64,000 nt of DNA. Origin: Alistipes sp. GTDB lineage: Bacteria > Bacteroidota > Bacteroidia > Bacteroidales > Rikenellaceae. Positions within the stretch are counted from its first letter, which is position 1; the number at the start of each line of letters is the position of its first letter. Positions 26,403 through 35,066 of the stretch are shown here, piece by piece. The position numbers were made by a program, and so were the translations under genes. The notes beneath the pieces are model-generated. The model saw nothing but the letters and a program-made list of their open reading frames with translations. It was not told the origin of the DNA and did no database searches. The stretch spans positions 46,790-110,789 of the forward strand of contig JALFNK010000006.1 in NCBI GenBank assembly GCA_022782405.1, given 5' to 3'.

Positions 26403-27551
26403 ATGAAAAACGTTCTCCTCATTCTGACGCTTGCCGCATGTGTTGCCGGCTGCACGGCTCCATCCGAACCGCCGCAACACACGACACTCTTCCGGCCCGG
26501 AGAATACGGATCGAAATACTACCGCATCCCGGCTCTCGTAACGACCGCGCAAGGGACCTTGCTCGCCGTGGCCGACAAAAGGATCGAGTCGCAGGGCGAC
26601 CTGCCGAACGCCATAGACCTCGTACTGCGCCGCAGCACGGACAACGGCACATCCTGGGGCGAGCCCATCACCATCGTCAGCCACAACGAAAAGACAGGAT
26701 ACGGGGACGCTGCCATGGTTGTGGACCGCACCTCGGGGGATATTCTCTGCATCTGCGCCTCGGGATGCGGGCTGTGGGCTTCGACAACAGAGCATCCCTT
26801 CGATATCGAGGTCATACGCAGCCGGGACGACGGACTGACATGGAGCACACCGGAACGCATCACACCCCAGATCTACGGACGGGAGTGCCCGACGCCCGCG
26901 GTGGATTCGCTCTCGGGTCTCTTTGCCGCTTCGGGGCGGGCGCTGCAACTCGCCGACGGCGGGCTGCTCTTCGTCGTGGCGGCACACCGCACGGGCGACC
27001 GATGGCCGCCGCTGCGCAACTACGTCTGCCGTTCGGATGACGGCGGACATACCTGGCGACTTCTGCCTGCCGAGGCTTCGCACTGCGGCGACGAGGCGAA
27101 ACTGGCCGAACTGGCCGACGGAAGCTGGCTCATGAGCATCCGCAATCCCGACAAAGGGTATCGCCGCCATGCCCGCTCGTACGACCAAGGCGCCAGCTGG
27201 AGCGAGGTCGGCGAATGGTATGACCTTCCCGACCCGGCCTGCAACGGCGATCTGCTCCGCTACTCGCTCCGCAGCGAGGGGGCCCGCCACGACCGGCTGC
27301 TGCACTCGATTCCCGCCGACACGGCCCAGCGGCGCAACGTCTGTGTGGCATTGAGCTATGACGAGGGCAAGACATGGCCCGTGCGCAAGGCCATATGGGC
27401 GGAACCTGCCGGGTACTCGTCGCTGACACGTCTCGCGGACGGCTCGATCGGTCTGCTGACCGAGGTCGGAGACTGGGATACGGGATTCGAGATCCGCTTT
27501 ACGCGGCTGACAATGAAGTGGCTGACGGACGGAAAGGACGACGGCCGTTAA
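26403..27551 (+). CDS. nanH: sialidase (exo-alpha-sialidase) lipoprotein
   Basis: 382 residues from the ATG at 26403. A lipoprotein signal peptide ends CVAGC (Cys at about 17). The six-bladed sialidase fold is shown by the RIP motif YYRIPALV and five Asp-box repeats (STDNGTSWG, SRDDGLTWS, SDDGGHTWR, SYDQGASWS, SYDEGKTWP). The catalytic acid/base Asp may lie in SQGDLPNAIDLV, the Glu in KLAELADGSW, and the Tyr in AEPAGYSSLTRL. It should release terminal sialic acids from host glycans at the cell surface. No sialic-acid catabolism genes are beside it. Confidence 0.93.
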   Translation: MKNVLLILTLAACVAGCTAPSEPPQHTTLFRPGEYGSKYYRIPALVTTAQGTLLAVADKRIESQGDLPNAIDLVLRRSTDNGTSWGEPITIVSHNEKTGYGDAAMVVDRTSGDILCICASGCGLWASTTEHPFDIEVIRSRDDGLTWSTPERITPQIYGRECPTPAVDSLSGLFAASGRALQLADGGLLFVVAAHRTGDRWPPLRNYVCRSDDGGHTWRLLPAEASHCGDEAKLAELADGSWLMSIRNPDKGYRRHARSYDQGASWSEVGEWYDLPDPACNGDLLRYSLRSEGARHDRLLHSIPADTAQRRNVCVALSYDEGKTWPVRKAIWAEPAGYSSLTRLADGSIGLLTEVGDWDTGFEIRFTRLTMKWLTDGKDDGR

Positions 27552-27587
27552 TACCGGCAGCTACCGGCCACGCCGCCTCCCGGATAC

Positions 27588-27623
27588 AAAAAGCCCGGAG
27601 CCTTCAAAAGACTCCGGGTTTTC
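27588..27623. terminator. bidirectional terminator between sialidase and rnfA
   Basis: An inverted repeat CCCGGAG (27594-27600) with CTCCGGG (27612-27618), flanked by A-run and T-run, extends the pairing. It lies between convergent genes and should end both the sialidase transcript and the long Rnf operon. Confidence 0.75.
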
Positions 27624-27643
27624 TTTCGGATAAAGGAATCGCA

Positions 27644-28222
27644 CTATACCAGTCCCGAGAATCCCAGGAAGGCCAGAGCAAGGATGCTCGCCGTAATCAG
27701 GGCGATGGGTACGCCGCGGAAAGCCGCAGGAACATCCTCGAACTCCAGACGCTCGCGGATACCGGCAAAAAGCACCAGCGCAAGGGCGAAGCCCAGAGCC
27801 GTGGAAACCGAATAGGCGACGCTCTGCAGCAGCGTAAACTCCTTCTGGATCATCAGAATGGCCACACCCAGCACGGCACAGTTCGTCGTGATGAGCGGCA
27901 GGAAGATACCCAGTGCCTGATAGAGCGACGGCGAGACCTTCTTGAGGATAATCTCGACCATCTGCACCAGCGCGGCGATGACCAGAATGAAGACGATGGT
28001 CTGCATGTACTCGATGCCCAGCGGCACAAGGATATAGGTCTGAATCGGCCAGGCAACGACGGCCGTAAGCGCCATGACGAACGTAACGGCGGCTCCCATG
28101 CCGAGCGACGTCTCTACCTTCGACGACACGCCCAGGAAGGGACAAATGCCCAGGAACTGCGCCAGTACGACGTTATTGACGAAGATGGCGCCGATGATGA
28201 TTGCGAAATAGGATATCTCCAT
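27644..28222 (-). CDS. rnfA: Rnf complex subunit RnfA
   Basis: 192 residues with six membrane helices. Signatures: [20 protein letters not shown] at the N-terminus, including the Cys that in RnfA/NqrE takes part in an intramembrane Fe-S centre, and [14 protein letters not shown] carrying the partner Cys in a pseudo-symmetric helix. It forms the membrane core with RnfE. Last gene of the operon, 4 nt after rnfE. Confidence 0.95.
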   Translation of the reverse strand: MEISYFAIIIGAIFVNNVVLAQFLGICPFLGVSSKVETSLGMGAAVTFVMALTAVVAWPIQTYILVPLGIEYMQTIVFILVIAALVQMVEIILKKVSPSLYQALGIFLPLITTNCAVLGVAILMIQKEFTLLQSVAYSVSTALGFALALVLFAGIRERLEFEDVPAAFRGVPIALITASILALAFLGFSGLV

Positions 28223-28226
28223 GACT

Positions 28227-28811
28227 CTACTTCTTGACTAATTTATTAAACAGAACCATCAGGTATCCCAGCGTGAGGAAACCGCCAGGCGCCAGGACGA
28301 AGACCAGCGGCATGTAGTCCGAAATGCCGAGATTCATGCCGAAAACAGCCCCGCTGCCCAGAATCTCGCGCACGGCGCCGATCACCGTCAGCGAAAGGGT
28401 GAAGCCGATACCGATTCCCACACCGTCGAGTATCGAATCGAAGGGCGAGTTCTTCGAGGCGAAGGCCTCGGCACGTCCCAGAATGATGCAGTTCACGACG
28501 ATCAGCGGGATGAAAACGCCCAACGAGGCGTAGAGCGCCGGAACGAAGGCCTCCATGAGCATCTGGATAATCGTTACGAACGAGGCGATCACCACGATGA
28601 AGGCCGGAATGCGCACCTTGTCCGGAATGAGGTTCTTGATGAGCGAAATGACCAGGTTCGACATAATCAGCACGGCGGTCGTCGCAAGACCCATACCCAT
28701 GCCGTTTGCGGCCGAGGTCGTTGTTCCCAGCGTGGGGCACATACCCAGTACCAGCACGAATGTCGGATTGTTCTTGACAATCCCGCTCAATATGATCTTC
28801 AGCTTATTCAT
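28227..28811 (-). CDS. rnfE: Rnf complex subunit RnfE
   Basis: 194 residues with six membrane helices, paralogous to RnfA. Signatures: [20 protein letters not shown] and [19 protein letters not shown], each with a conserved Cys. It pairs with RnfA to hold the membrane iron centre in ion translocation. Its start overlaps the end of rnfG by 8 nt. Confidence 0.95.
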   Translation of the reverse strand: MNKLKIILSGIVKNNPTFVLVLGMCPTLGTTTSAANGMGMGLATTAVLIMSNLVISLIKNLIPDKVRIPAFIVVIASFVTIIQMLMEAFVPALYASLGVFIPLIVVNCIILGRAEAFASKNSPFDSILDGVGIGIGFTLSLTVIGAVREILGSGAVFGMNLGISDYMPLVFVLAPGGFLTLGYLMVLFNKLVKK

Positions 28812-29508
28812 CCTGACCTCCTTTCTGAACCTCCGGTTCCTTGTTGTCCACAGCTTCCGTTACCTTTGTATCGGCCTGAGCCGCTGCAGGTTGCGCCGTC
28901 TGTGAAGCACCTGACGCAACATCCGTGGGAGCAGCTCCCGTTGCCACACTCCTGTAAGCCATCCAGGCCCGGTTGATGGCATCGACATAGGCACGCGACG
29001 AAATGGTCGCAGCCGTCAGGGCATCAACATCGCCGCCGTCCTTGCGTACGGCCAGACGCCCGTCCACCAGCTGCTTCTCCTCAAGATGCTGTCCCTTGAC
29101 ACTCATCAGAAGCGGATTGCCCTCTTCGGTCATCTTCGTACCGAGGCCCGGCGTTTCGGCCTGCTCCAGCACATTCACATTCACCACCTCACCGTCGGGC
29201 GTAAAGCCGACCATCAGCCGGATCACTCCATTGAAGCCCTGCTTGGTCATCGTCTGCACGGCATAGCCGGCGACGGCATCGCCCTTCGTCGCGGTATAGA
29301 CCACGATCGGCAGGTCGTCGATCGTGAGCTCTTCGCTCGTCGTCTCGTCGAAGGCCGGAAGCACCTCCGAGAGTGCGGCTGTCGTGGCGGCCTGTTTGGC
29401 CGCAGCAATCGGCTCTGCGGTAATCATATTCACAACCCCCACGCCGGCCGACGAGATGAGCGTGATGCCGAAGAGCACGGCTGTCATGTTAAAAAGCGTA
29501 CTTTTCAT
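28804..29508 (-). CDS. rnfG: Rnf complex subunit RnfG (covalent flavoprotein)
   Basis: 234 residues from the ATG at 29508, which has a GGAG 9 nt upstream; an ATG at 29517 is also in frame but too close to it. One N-terminal membrane helix is followed by a periplasmic FMN-binding domain with ETPGLGTKM and the flavinylation motif DALTAATISSRAY; the Thr before ISS is the expected FMN attachment site, with Ala where many proteins have Gly. The C-terminal 40 residues are Ala/Thr/Gln-rich and probably disordered. Electron carrier of the Rnf complex. Confidence 0.92.
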   Translation of the reverse strand: MKSTLFNMTAVLFGITLISSAGVGVVNMITAEPIAAAKQAATTAALSEVLPAFDETTSEELTIDDLPIVVYTATKGDAVAGYAVQTMTKQGFNGVIRLMVGFTPDGEVVNVNVLEQAETPGLGTKMTEEGNPLLMSVKGQHLEEKQLVDGRLAVRKDGGDVDALTAATISSRAYVDAINRAWMAYRSVATGAAPTDVASGASQTAQPAAAQADTKVTEAVDNKEPEVQKGGQDE

Positions 29509-29521
29509 TGCCTGCATCTCC

Positions 29522-30490
29522 TTATTTTACGCCGAAGCGCTTGGGTTTGACATACTTGTTGATCAGGGGCACGCAGGCGTTCATGATCAGGATCGCGAAC
29601 GACATGCCCTCGGGATAGGCGCCCCACAGACGGATCAACATCGTGATGACACCGATACCTACGGCGAAAATCACGCCGCCGCGGACTGTCATCGGCGAGG
29701 TCGAATAGTCCGTAGCCATGAAGACCGCACCGAGGATCGCTCCTCCGGCCAGTACATGGAACAGCGGCAGCTGCCACAGCAGGGCTCCTCCCTCACCGCT
29801 CGAGAGTGCACAGACGAAGGCGAAAAGCGCCATCGTCGCAAGAACCGTAACGGGAATATGCCAGGTGATGACACGCCGCCAAAGCAGATAGACGAAGCCG
29901 CAGAGCAGTGCCACGGCGGCCACCTCACCCAGAGAGCCGGGCATGTTACCCAGCAGCAGATCCTGGGCACCCAGCACATCGGCCGCAGCACCATGCTTCA
30001 CGGCAGCCAGCGGCGTAGCACCCGAAAGGGCGTCGAATGCCCCGCCCGTAACGGGCATCGGGAAGGTGGTCATCTGCACCGGGTAGGCCACGAGCAGAAA
30101 CACACGTCCCACAAGTGCCGGATTGAAGGGGTTCTTGCCCAGACCGCCGAAGGTCATTTTGGCCACGGCAATGGCGACGAAGGCGCCGATGAGGACAATC
30201 CACCAGGGAATCGTCGCCGGAAGATTGAAGGCCAGCAGCAGGCCGGTTACCACGGCCGAACCGTTGTTGACCGTCAGCGGGCCACGGACCAGAAAGCGCT
30301 GGATCAAATACTCGAATGCCACGCAGGCCGCAACGGACAACGCCACGACACGCAGCACATTCGCACCGAAGACCACGGTCGATACGACCAGTGCCGGTAT
30401 CAGCGCGATCACCACATCGCGCATGATCGAGGCCGTCGATTGCGTGGTCTGCACATGCGGTGCGGGAGCTACGATAAGTTTATTTGCCAT
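29522..30490 (-). CDS. rnfD: Rnf complex subunit RnfD
   Basis: 322 residues from the ATG at 30490 (MANKLIVAPAPHV). About ten membrane helices. The flavinylation motif is DALSGATPLA, where Thr should carry FMN through a phosphoester bond; FGGLGKNPFNPALVGRVFL is a family signature. It receives electrons in the ion-translocating path of the complex. It lies 25 nt after rnfC and 13 nt before rnfG. Confidence 0.95.
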   Translation of the reverse strand: MANKLIVAPAPHVQTTQSTASIMRDVVIALIPALVVSTVVFGANVLRVVALSVAACVAFEYLIQRFLVRGPLTVNNGSAVVTGLLLAFNLPATIPWWIVLIGAFVAIAVAKMTFGGLGKNPFNPALVGRVFLLVAYPVQMTTFPMPVTGGAFDALSGATPLAAVKHGAAADVLGAQDLLLGNMPGSLGEVAAVALLCGFVYLLWRRVITWHIPVTVLATMALFAFVCALSSGEGGALLWQLPLFHVLAGGAILGAVFMATDYSTSPMTVRGGVIFAVGIGVITMLIRLWGAYPEGMSFAILIMNACVPLINKYVKPKRFGVK

Positions 30491-30515
30491 AAACGCGATT
30501 TTGTTTTGTTCATTT

Positions 30516-31859
30516 TTACTTCTTGGCCGCGGCCGCACGGGCACGGATACGTCCCATGACCGTCTGCTTGCCCAGACGGATCCAGTCCAGCAAAGGCAGA
30601 TAGGCCGGGCAGGTCGCCTGGCAACTGCCGCATTCGATGCATGAGGTGATCATGCGGGACTCGATTTCGTCCCAGTTCTTCTTCTGGGTCATCTTCGAGA
30701 GGAAATAGGGCTCCAGCCCCATCGGGCAGGCCGAGACGCACTTGGCGCACTTGATGCACTGCTGCGCCGTGCGGCGTACGGCATCGCGTCCCGAAAGAAC
30801 CGTGATGCCCGAGCAGCCCTTCGTTACAGGCGACGCGAGCTGCACCATTGCGCGGCCCATCATCGGACCGCCGTTGAGTACCTTGCAATCGCCGTCGGGA
30901 AGTCCGCCGGCTGCCTCCAGCAGGGTCGTGATCGGCGTACCCATGCGAGTGAGCAGATTGCGCGGATTCTTCAGTTTCTTACCCGTAACCGTTACGACAC
31001 GCTCGATAAGCGGCATGCGTTTCTGCACGGCGCGGTAAACGGCATAGGTCGTCGAGGCGTTGCAGACTACGGCTCCCACATCGATCGGAAGAGCCGGCGG
31101 AGGCGGAACCTGACGCCCCGTAACGGCAGCGATAAGCTGTTTCTCACCGCCCTGCGGATACTTCACCTGAAGAGGAACGACCTCGATACCCGGATAGTTG
31201 CGGACAATCCCGCGCAGATGCGCAATGGCATCGGGCTTGTTGTTCTCGATGCCGATATAGGCCTTCGAAACCCCGACGGCCTTCATCAGGATCGTTACGC
31301 CCACGACCAGCTCCTCGCCGTGCTCGAGCATCGTGCGGTGGTCCGACGTAAGGTACGGTTCGCACTCCACGCCGTTGATGATCACGCACTCGGCCTTCTT
31401 GCCGGGAGGGATCGAAAGTTTCACATGCGTGGGGAAAGTCGCACCACCCATGCCGACGATGCCGGCGTCCTTGATGCGGGCGATGATCTCCTGCGCCGAA
31501 AGCGCACACTCGCGGACCAGCGTCTCCGAACGGTCGATACTTTCGGCCCACTCGTCGCCTTCACGCTTGATCGTAATCATCATCTGACGCAGCCCCTGTC
31601 CGTTGGGTTGCAGATCCACGGCCGTAACCGTACCCGAAATCGGCGCATGGATATTCGCCGACATGAAGCTGGCCGCCTCGGCCAGGAGCTGTCCCGTGAG
31701 CACCTTGTCGCCCTTGGCCACCTTGGCCACGGCAGGAGCGCCGATATGCTGTGCGAGCGGAATCGTTACGACATCGGGTAACGGAAGCACCTCGATCGGC
31801 TTCGCACCGCTCAACTTGTTTTCCGACGGATGCACTCCGCCCATTGGAAATGTCTTCAT
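30516..31859 (-). CDS. rnfC: Rnf complex subunit RnfC
   Basis: 447 residues. The N-terminal region has the RnfC barrel (GGVHPSENKLSG); the middle resembles the NADH/FMN-binding fold of Nuo51-like proteins (GIVGMGGATFPTHVK); and two 4Fe-4S motifs lie near the end, CIKCAKCVSACP and CIECGSCQATCP. It is the soluble NAD(H)-reacting subunit. The glycine-rich loop and both clusters are intact. 18 nt behind rnfB. Confidence 0.95.
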   Translation of the reverse strand: MKTFPMGGVHPSENKLSGAKPIEVLPLPDVVTIPLAQHIGAPAVAKVAKGDKVLTGQLLAEAASFMSANIHAPISGTVTAVDLQPNGQGLRQMMITIKREGDEWAESIDRSETLVRECALSAQEIIARIKDAGIVGMGGATFPTHVKLSIPPGKKAECVIINGVECEPYLTSDHRTMLEHGEELVVGVTILMKAVGVSKAYIGIENNKPDAIAHLRGIVRNYPGIEVVPLQVKYPQGGEKQLIAAVTGRQVPPPPALPIDVGAVVCNASTTYAVYRAVQKRMPLIERVVTVTGKKLKNPRNLLTRMGTPITTLLEAAGGLPDGDCKVLNGGPMMGRAMVQLASPVTKGCSGITVLSGRDAVRRTAQQCIKCAKCVSACPMGLEPYFLSKMTQKKNWDEIESRMITSCIECGSCQATCPAYLPLLDWIRLGKQTVMGRIRARAAAAKK

Positions 31860-31877
31860 ATGTTCTGCTTGCGGTTT

Positions 31878-32882
31878 TTACGATTTTTCGACAGGTGCGG
31901 CAGTCTGCTTCGACTCCGAAGCCTCAACGGCCTTCGGAGCCTCCGGCTTTACGGCCGCAGCGGCTTTCGGAGCCTCCTTTACGGGCTCTTTCGCAGCGGC
32001 AGGGGTCGCCGTTTGCGCTGCAGGCGCAGTTTTCGGGGCTGCCGGAGCCTTGGGTTCCCGGGGCAGCGGATCCATGCCGACCAGACGGATGGCTCCCGTC
32101 GGGCACTCGTTCACGCACTTGCGGCACAGCTTGCACTTCTGAGGATCGATATAGGCGAGGTTGTTCTCAACCGTAATGGCACCGAAGGCGCAGACCTTCT
32201 CGCACTTTCCGCAGCCGATACAGCCCGCCTTGCAGGCCTTCATCACCGCAGCGCCCTTATCCTTCGAGACACACGAAACGTAGACCGCACGGTTCTTGGG
32301 CCACTTCTTGCGCAACTCGATGATCATGCGCGGGCAGGCCTTCACGCAGGCCCCGCAGGCCGTACACTTCTCGGGATCCACCTCGGGAAGCCCCGTGGCG
32401 GGATTGATGTGGATGGCATCGAAGGCACAGGCCACCACGCAGTCGCCGAAGCCCAGACATCCGAAGGCGCAGGCCGTCTCGCCGACATAGAGCGACGAGG
32501 CCACGGCGCACGACCGTACGCCGTTGTAATCGTTCGTCCGGGGACGCTTCTCACACGTTCCGCCGCAGCGGACCGTAGCTACCTCGGGCTGTTTCTCCGC
32601 AGCCGCCTTGCCCAGATACGCCGCAATGGCCTTCATGCAGTCGCCGCCGCCCACCGGGCAGAACAACTCCGAAATGTCGTCGCGTTTCACGAGCGCATCG
32701 GCCATACCGCGGCATCCGGCGAATCCGCAGCCTCCGCAATTGGCGCCCGGGAGCATCTTCTCCACCTCGTCGATTCGCGGATCCTCCTCGACGCGGAATT
32801 TCTGCGCCACGAAGTAGAGCACCACGGCCGCGAGAATTCCCAACGCGCACAACGTCAAGATCGTGTAAAGTAATACTTGCAT
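31878..32882 (-). CDS. rnfB: Rnf complex subunit RnfB (polyferredoxin)
   Basis: 334 residues from the ATG at 32882. An N-terminal membrane helix (about 3-25) leads to the cluster motif NCGGCGFAGCRG. Further cysteine groups follow: CAFGCLGFGDCVVAC, CTACGACVKACP, CIGCGKCEKVCA and CKLCRKCVNECP, so several 4Fe-4S clusters take electrons from ferredoxin. The last 60 residues are Ala/Pro/Lys-rich and low complexity. Its ATG overlaps the stop of the RseC-like gene by one base (TGATG), implying translational coupling. Confidence 0.95.
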   Translation of the reverse strand: MQVLLYTILTLCALGILAAVVLYFVAQKFRVEEDPRIDEVEKMLPGANCGGCGFAGCRGMADALVKRDDISELFCPVGGGDCMKAIAAYLGKAAAEKQPEVATVRCGGTCEKRPRTNDYNGVRSCAVASSLYVGETACAFGCLGFGDCVVACAFDAIHINPATGLPEVDPEKCTACGACVKACPRMIIELRKKWPKNRAVYVSCVSKDKGAAVMKACKAGCIGCGKCEKVCAFGAITVENNLAYIDPQKCKLCRKCVNECPTGAIRLVGMDPLPREPKAPAAPKTAPAAQTATPAAAKEPVKEAPKAAAAVKPEAPKAVEASESKQTAAPVEKS

Positions 32883-33298
32883 CAGATTTTGGTTATTGTA
32901 AAATGAATGGTGTGTTCGATTTTTCCACGGAACAGCCGCAGGGCCGCATAATAGAGCGCCACGGCCGCAACAGCAGCCAGCGCACTCACCCCTTCGCTCC
33001 AGTCCAGAAGAACATTCGCGACAACGAGAACGGCCAGCAGCACAAGCAGGGCCCCGACATAGGCCAACGCCACGGCCCGCAGTCCGATACCGCGCCGCAC
33101 GCCCACACAAACGGAATCGCCGGCCGCATAGCGTCCGGCATCCGAAGTCTGCACGGCGACGATCTTCTCTTCGCTCTCGGCCATACCGCAGGCCTGCCGG
33201 GCATGGCAGCTTCCGCAAGCGCTCCGGGAGGTGATTTTCACATACACGGCATGGGCATCCGCATGGTCCACGACCCCGCTATGTTCGATCTGCTCCAC
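32882..33298 (-). CDS. RseC/SoxR-reducing-system family protein
   Basis: 138 residues starting with GTG at 33298; no ATG fits. Cysteines in SACGSCHARQACGM near residue 30 match the RseC family, followed by two membrane helices (about 75-115). In other bacteria RseC homologues are encoded with Rnf/Rsx genes and are linked to SoxR reduction or Rnf assembly. Here it is the first gene before rnfB and follows nadE by 4 nt. Its role in this organism is inferred from position. Confidence 0.85.
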   Translation of the reverse strand: MEQIEHSGVVDHADAHAVYVKITSRSACGSCHARQACGMAESEEKIVAVQTSDAGRYAAGDSVCVGVRRGIGLRAVALAYVGALLVLLAVLVVANVLLDWSEGVSALAAVAAVALYYAALRLFRGKIEHTIHFTITKI

Positions 33299-33302
33299 GG
33301 GA

Positions 33303-34883
33303 TCAGTCTCCGTATTTGTTCGTAAGAGGCATCAGCCGTTCGTGGCCGAACGAGCAGGAGGAAAGACGCAGCACGGGAGGGAACTGATAACGTTTCTTCT
33401 CGTTGCGCATGATCATCGAGTGAATCCGCTCCACGACCTCGGCATCGAATCCCGCATTGACGATCTCCTCGCGGTGCTGCCCCTCCTCGATCATGCGGAA
33501 AAGGATGGCATCGACCACCTCGTAGGGAGGCAGGATGTCGCTGTCCTTCTGCCCGGGATGCAGCTCCGAGGAGGGCTCCTTGGTCAGAATGCTTTCGGGA
33601 ATAGGATTGCCCATCGTACGATTGATATAGCGGGCCATGTCGTACATCTCGCTCTTATAAAGGTCGCCCGTGGGACTGAAGGCTCCGGCCGTATCGCCGT
33701 AGAGCGTACAGAGGCCCAGAGCATTCTCACTCTTGTTCGAGGAGTTGAGCAGGATGTACCCCGTCTTGTTCTGCAAAGCCATGAGCAGCACCGTACGGAT
33801 ACGTGTCTGGATGTTCTCCTCCGTGGAATCGAACGGCAGACCGCCGATCACCGGTTTGAGCGTGTTCACCACACTCGTATAGATTTCAGAAATGGGAATG
33901 ACGTTGTAGCCGATGCCCAGGTTGGCCGCCAGCCGCTTCGCATCCTCGACCGACTCGTCAGACGAGAAGGGCGAAGGCATCAGCAGGGCATGCACCCGGT
34001 CGGCCCCCAGCGCATCGACGGCAAGCGACGCTACAACGGCCGAGTCGATACCGCCCGAAAGACCGATCGAGGCCTTCTCGTAGCCGTTCTTGCGGAAAAA
34101 GTCACGGAGTCCGCAGCGGGCCGCTTCGTAAACAAGACGGGTACGCTCATTATACGACGACGAGACTGCGATAGGCGCAGCCTCGACCTTCGTATCGAAA
34201 ATTCCGAAATCCTCTTCAAAACTCTTCAGCATCAGCACGACCTCGCCGCGGCTGTTCATCGCGCCCGAAGTACCGTCATAGACGATCTCCGTGGATCCGC
34301 CGACTTGATTGGCCATGACGAGATTCTTGCCCTCGACAAAAGCCAGATCGCGCATCATCTCATAGCGGTAGGTCATCGTGCCTTTTCCGTAACGTCGTGC
34401 GTTGATCGAAATGATCGTCTCCACGGATTTGTCAAAATCCCGCTCGCGGCTCAAATCATCGCCCACGACCACGGCACACTTGTGCCCTTTGACCGTAATA
34501 TATTCGAAGCCCTTCGAGGGAATCAGGAAGCCCATCTCGCGACGGGCCGTAATGTATTTCTTGCCGATATAGCGCTGGATCTTGCCGTTCTCGATAAGCG
34601 CTGCTGCACTGATCGTCCCCTCGCGCGTCAGGACCGGAAGGCCCACGAGTGCCGTAATGCCGCTGCAGGCGGAAGCGATCTTCTCCAAGGCCTCTTCGCA
34701 CAGTTCAAGGAAGGTGGTCTTACGCAGCAGATCGAATCCCGGCGTGCCGCTCACGGCCTGCTCGGCGAAGATCACCAGATCGGCCCGCGAGGACTTCGCC
34801 CGACCCACCGCTTCGATGATCTTGGCTGTATTCCCCCCGATATCCCCGACCGTGTAGTTCAGCTGGGCTATGGCTATTTTCAT
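33303..34883 (-). CDS. nadE: NAD+ synthetase with degenerate nitrilase-like glutaminase domain
   Basis: 526 residues. The C-terminal synthetase domain (about 265-526) is intact: P-loop GLSGGIDSAVVASL, LNSSNKSENALGL, GDTAGAFSPTGDLYK and KEPSSELHPGQKD. The N-terminal nitrilase fold (1-250) keeps Glu41 (FAEQAVSGTPGFDLL) and a Lys near 108-109. Where the family has the nucleophile in an ICED-like motif, this protein reads AVVVGDDL, with Gly141 in the Cys position. Glutamine-driven ammonia supply is therefore doubtful, and the enzyme may use free ammonia. It heads the operon leading into rseC and the Rnf genes. Confidence 0.9.
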   Translation of the reverse strand: MKIAIAQLNYTVGDIGGNTAKIIEAVGRAKSSRADLVIFAEQAVSGTPGFDLLRKTTFLELCEEALEKIASACSGITALVGLPVLTREGTISAAALIENGKIQRYIGKKYITARREMGFLIPSKGFEYITVKGHKCAVVVGDDLSRERDFDKSVETIISINARRYGKGTMTYRYEMMRDLAFVEGKNLVMANQVGGSTEIVYDGTSGAMNSRGEVVLMLKSFEEDFGIFDTKVEAAPIAVSSSYNERTRLVYEAARCGLRDFFRKNGYEKASIGLSGGIDSAVVASLAVDALGADRVHALLMPSPFSSDESVEDAKRLAANLGIGYNVIPISEIYTSVVNTLKPVIGGLPFDSTEENIQTRIRTVLLMALQNKTGYILLNSSNKSENALGLCTLYGDTAGAFSPTGDLYKSEMYDMARYINRTMGNPIPESILTKEPSSELHPGQKDSDILPPYEVVDAILFRMIEEGQHREEIVNAGFDAEVVERIHSMIMRNEKKRYQFPPVLRLSSCSFGHERLMPLTNKYGD

Positions 34884-34915
34884 GTCAGTAATTTAAGTCG
34901 GTTGTTACAACTCCG

Positions 34916-34923
34916 CAAATTTA
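34916..34923 (-). promoter_or_regulatory. -7 element of the nadE-rseC-rnf operon
   Basis: TAAATTTG on the minus strand matches TAnnTTTG, 32 nt upstream of the nadE ATG. It is the only clear promoter seen for the eight-gene run to rnfA. Confidence 0.6.
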
Positions 34924-35011
34924 AAGATTATTTGCAAAAGTCCGAAAAATTTTAATGTTAATAAATTAACATTCCCGGACATACACGCGGCCTTACCGGA
35001 ACAGACAACGA

Positions 35012-35043
35012 AAAAAGGCCCCCGAATCGTCGGGAGCCTTTTC
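35012..35043 (-). terminator. terminator after the zinc-ribbon gene
   Basis: A hairpin with arms AAAAGGCcCCCGA and TCGGGAGCCTTTT (one unpaired base) and a run of six As on the plus strand, giving U residues on the minus transcript. It ends the seven-gene run from trkA. Confidence 0.75.
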
Positions 35044-35066
35044 CATATGCTCGATGTCCGAGAAAG

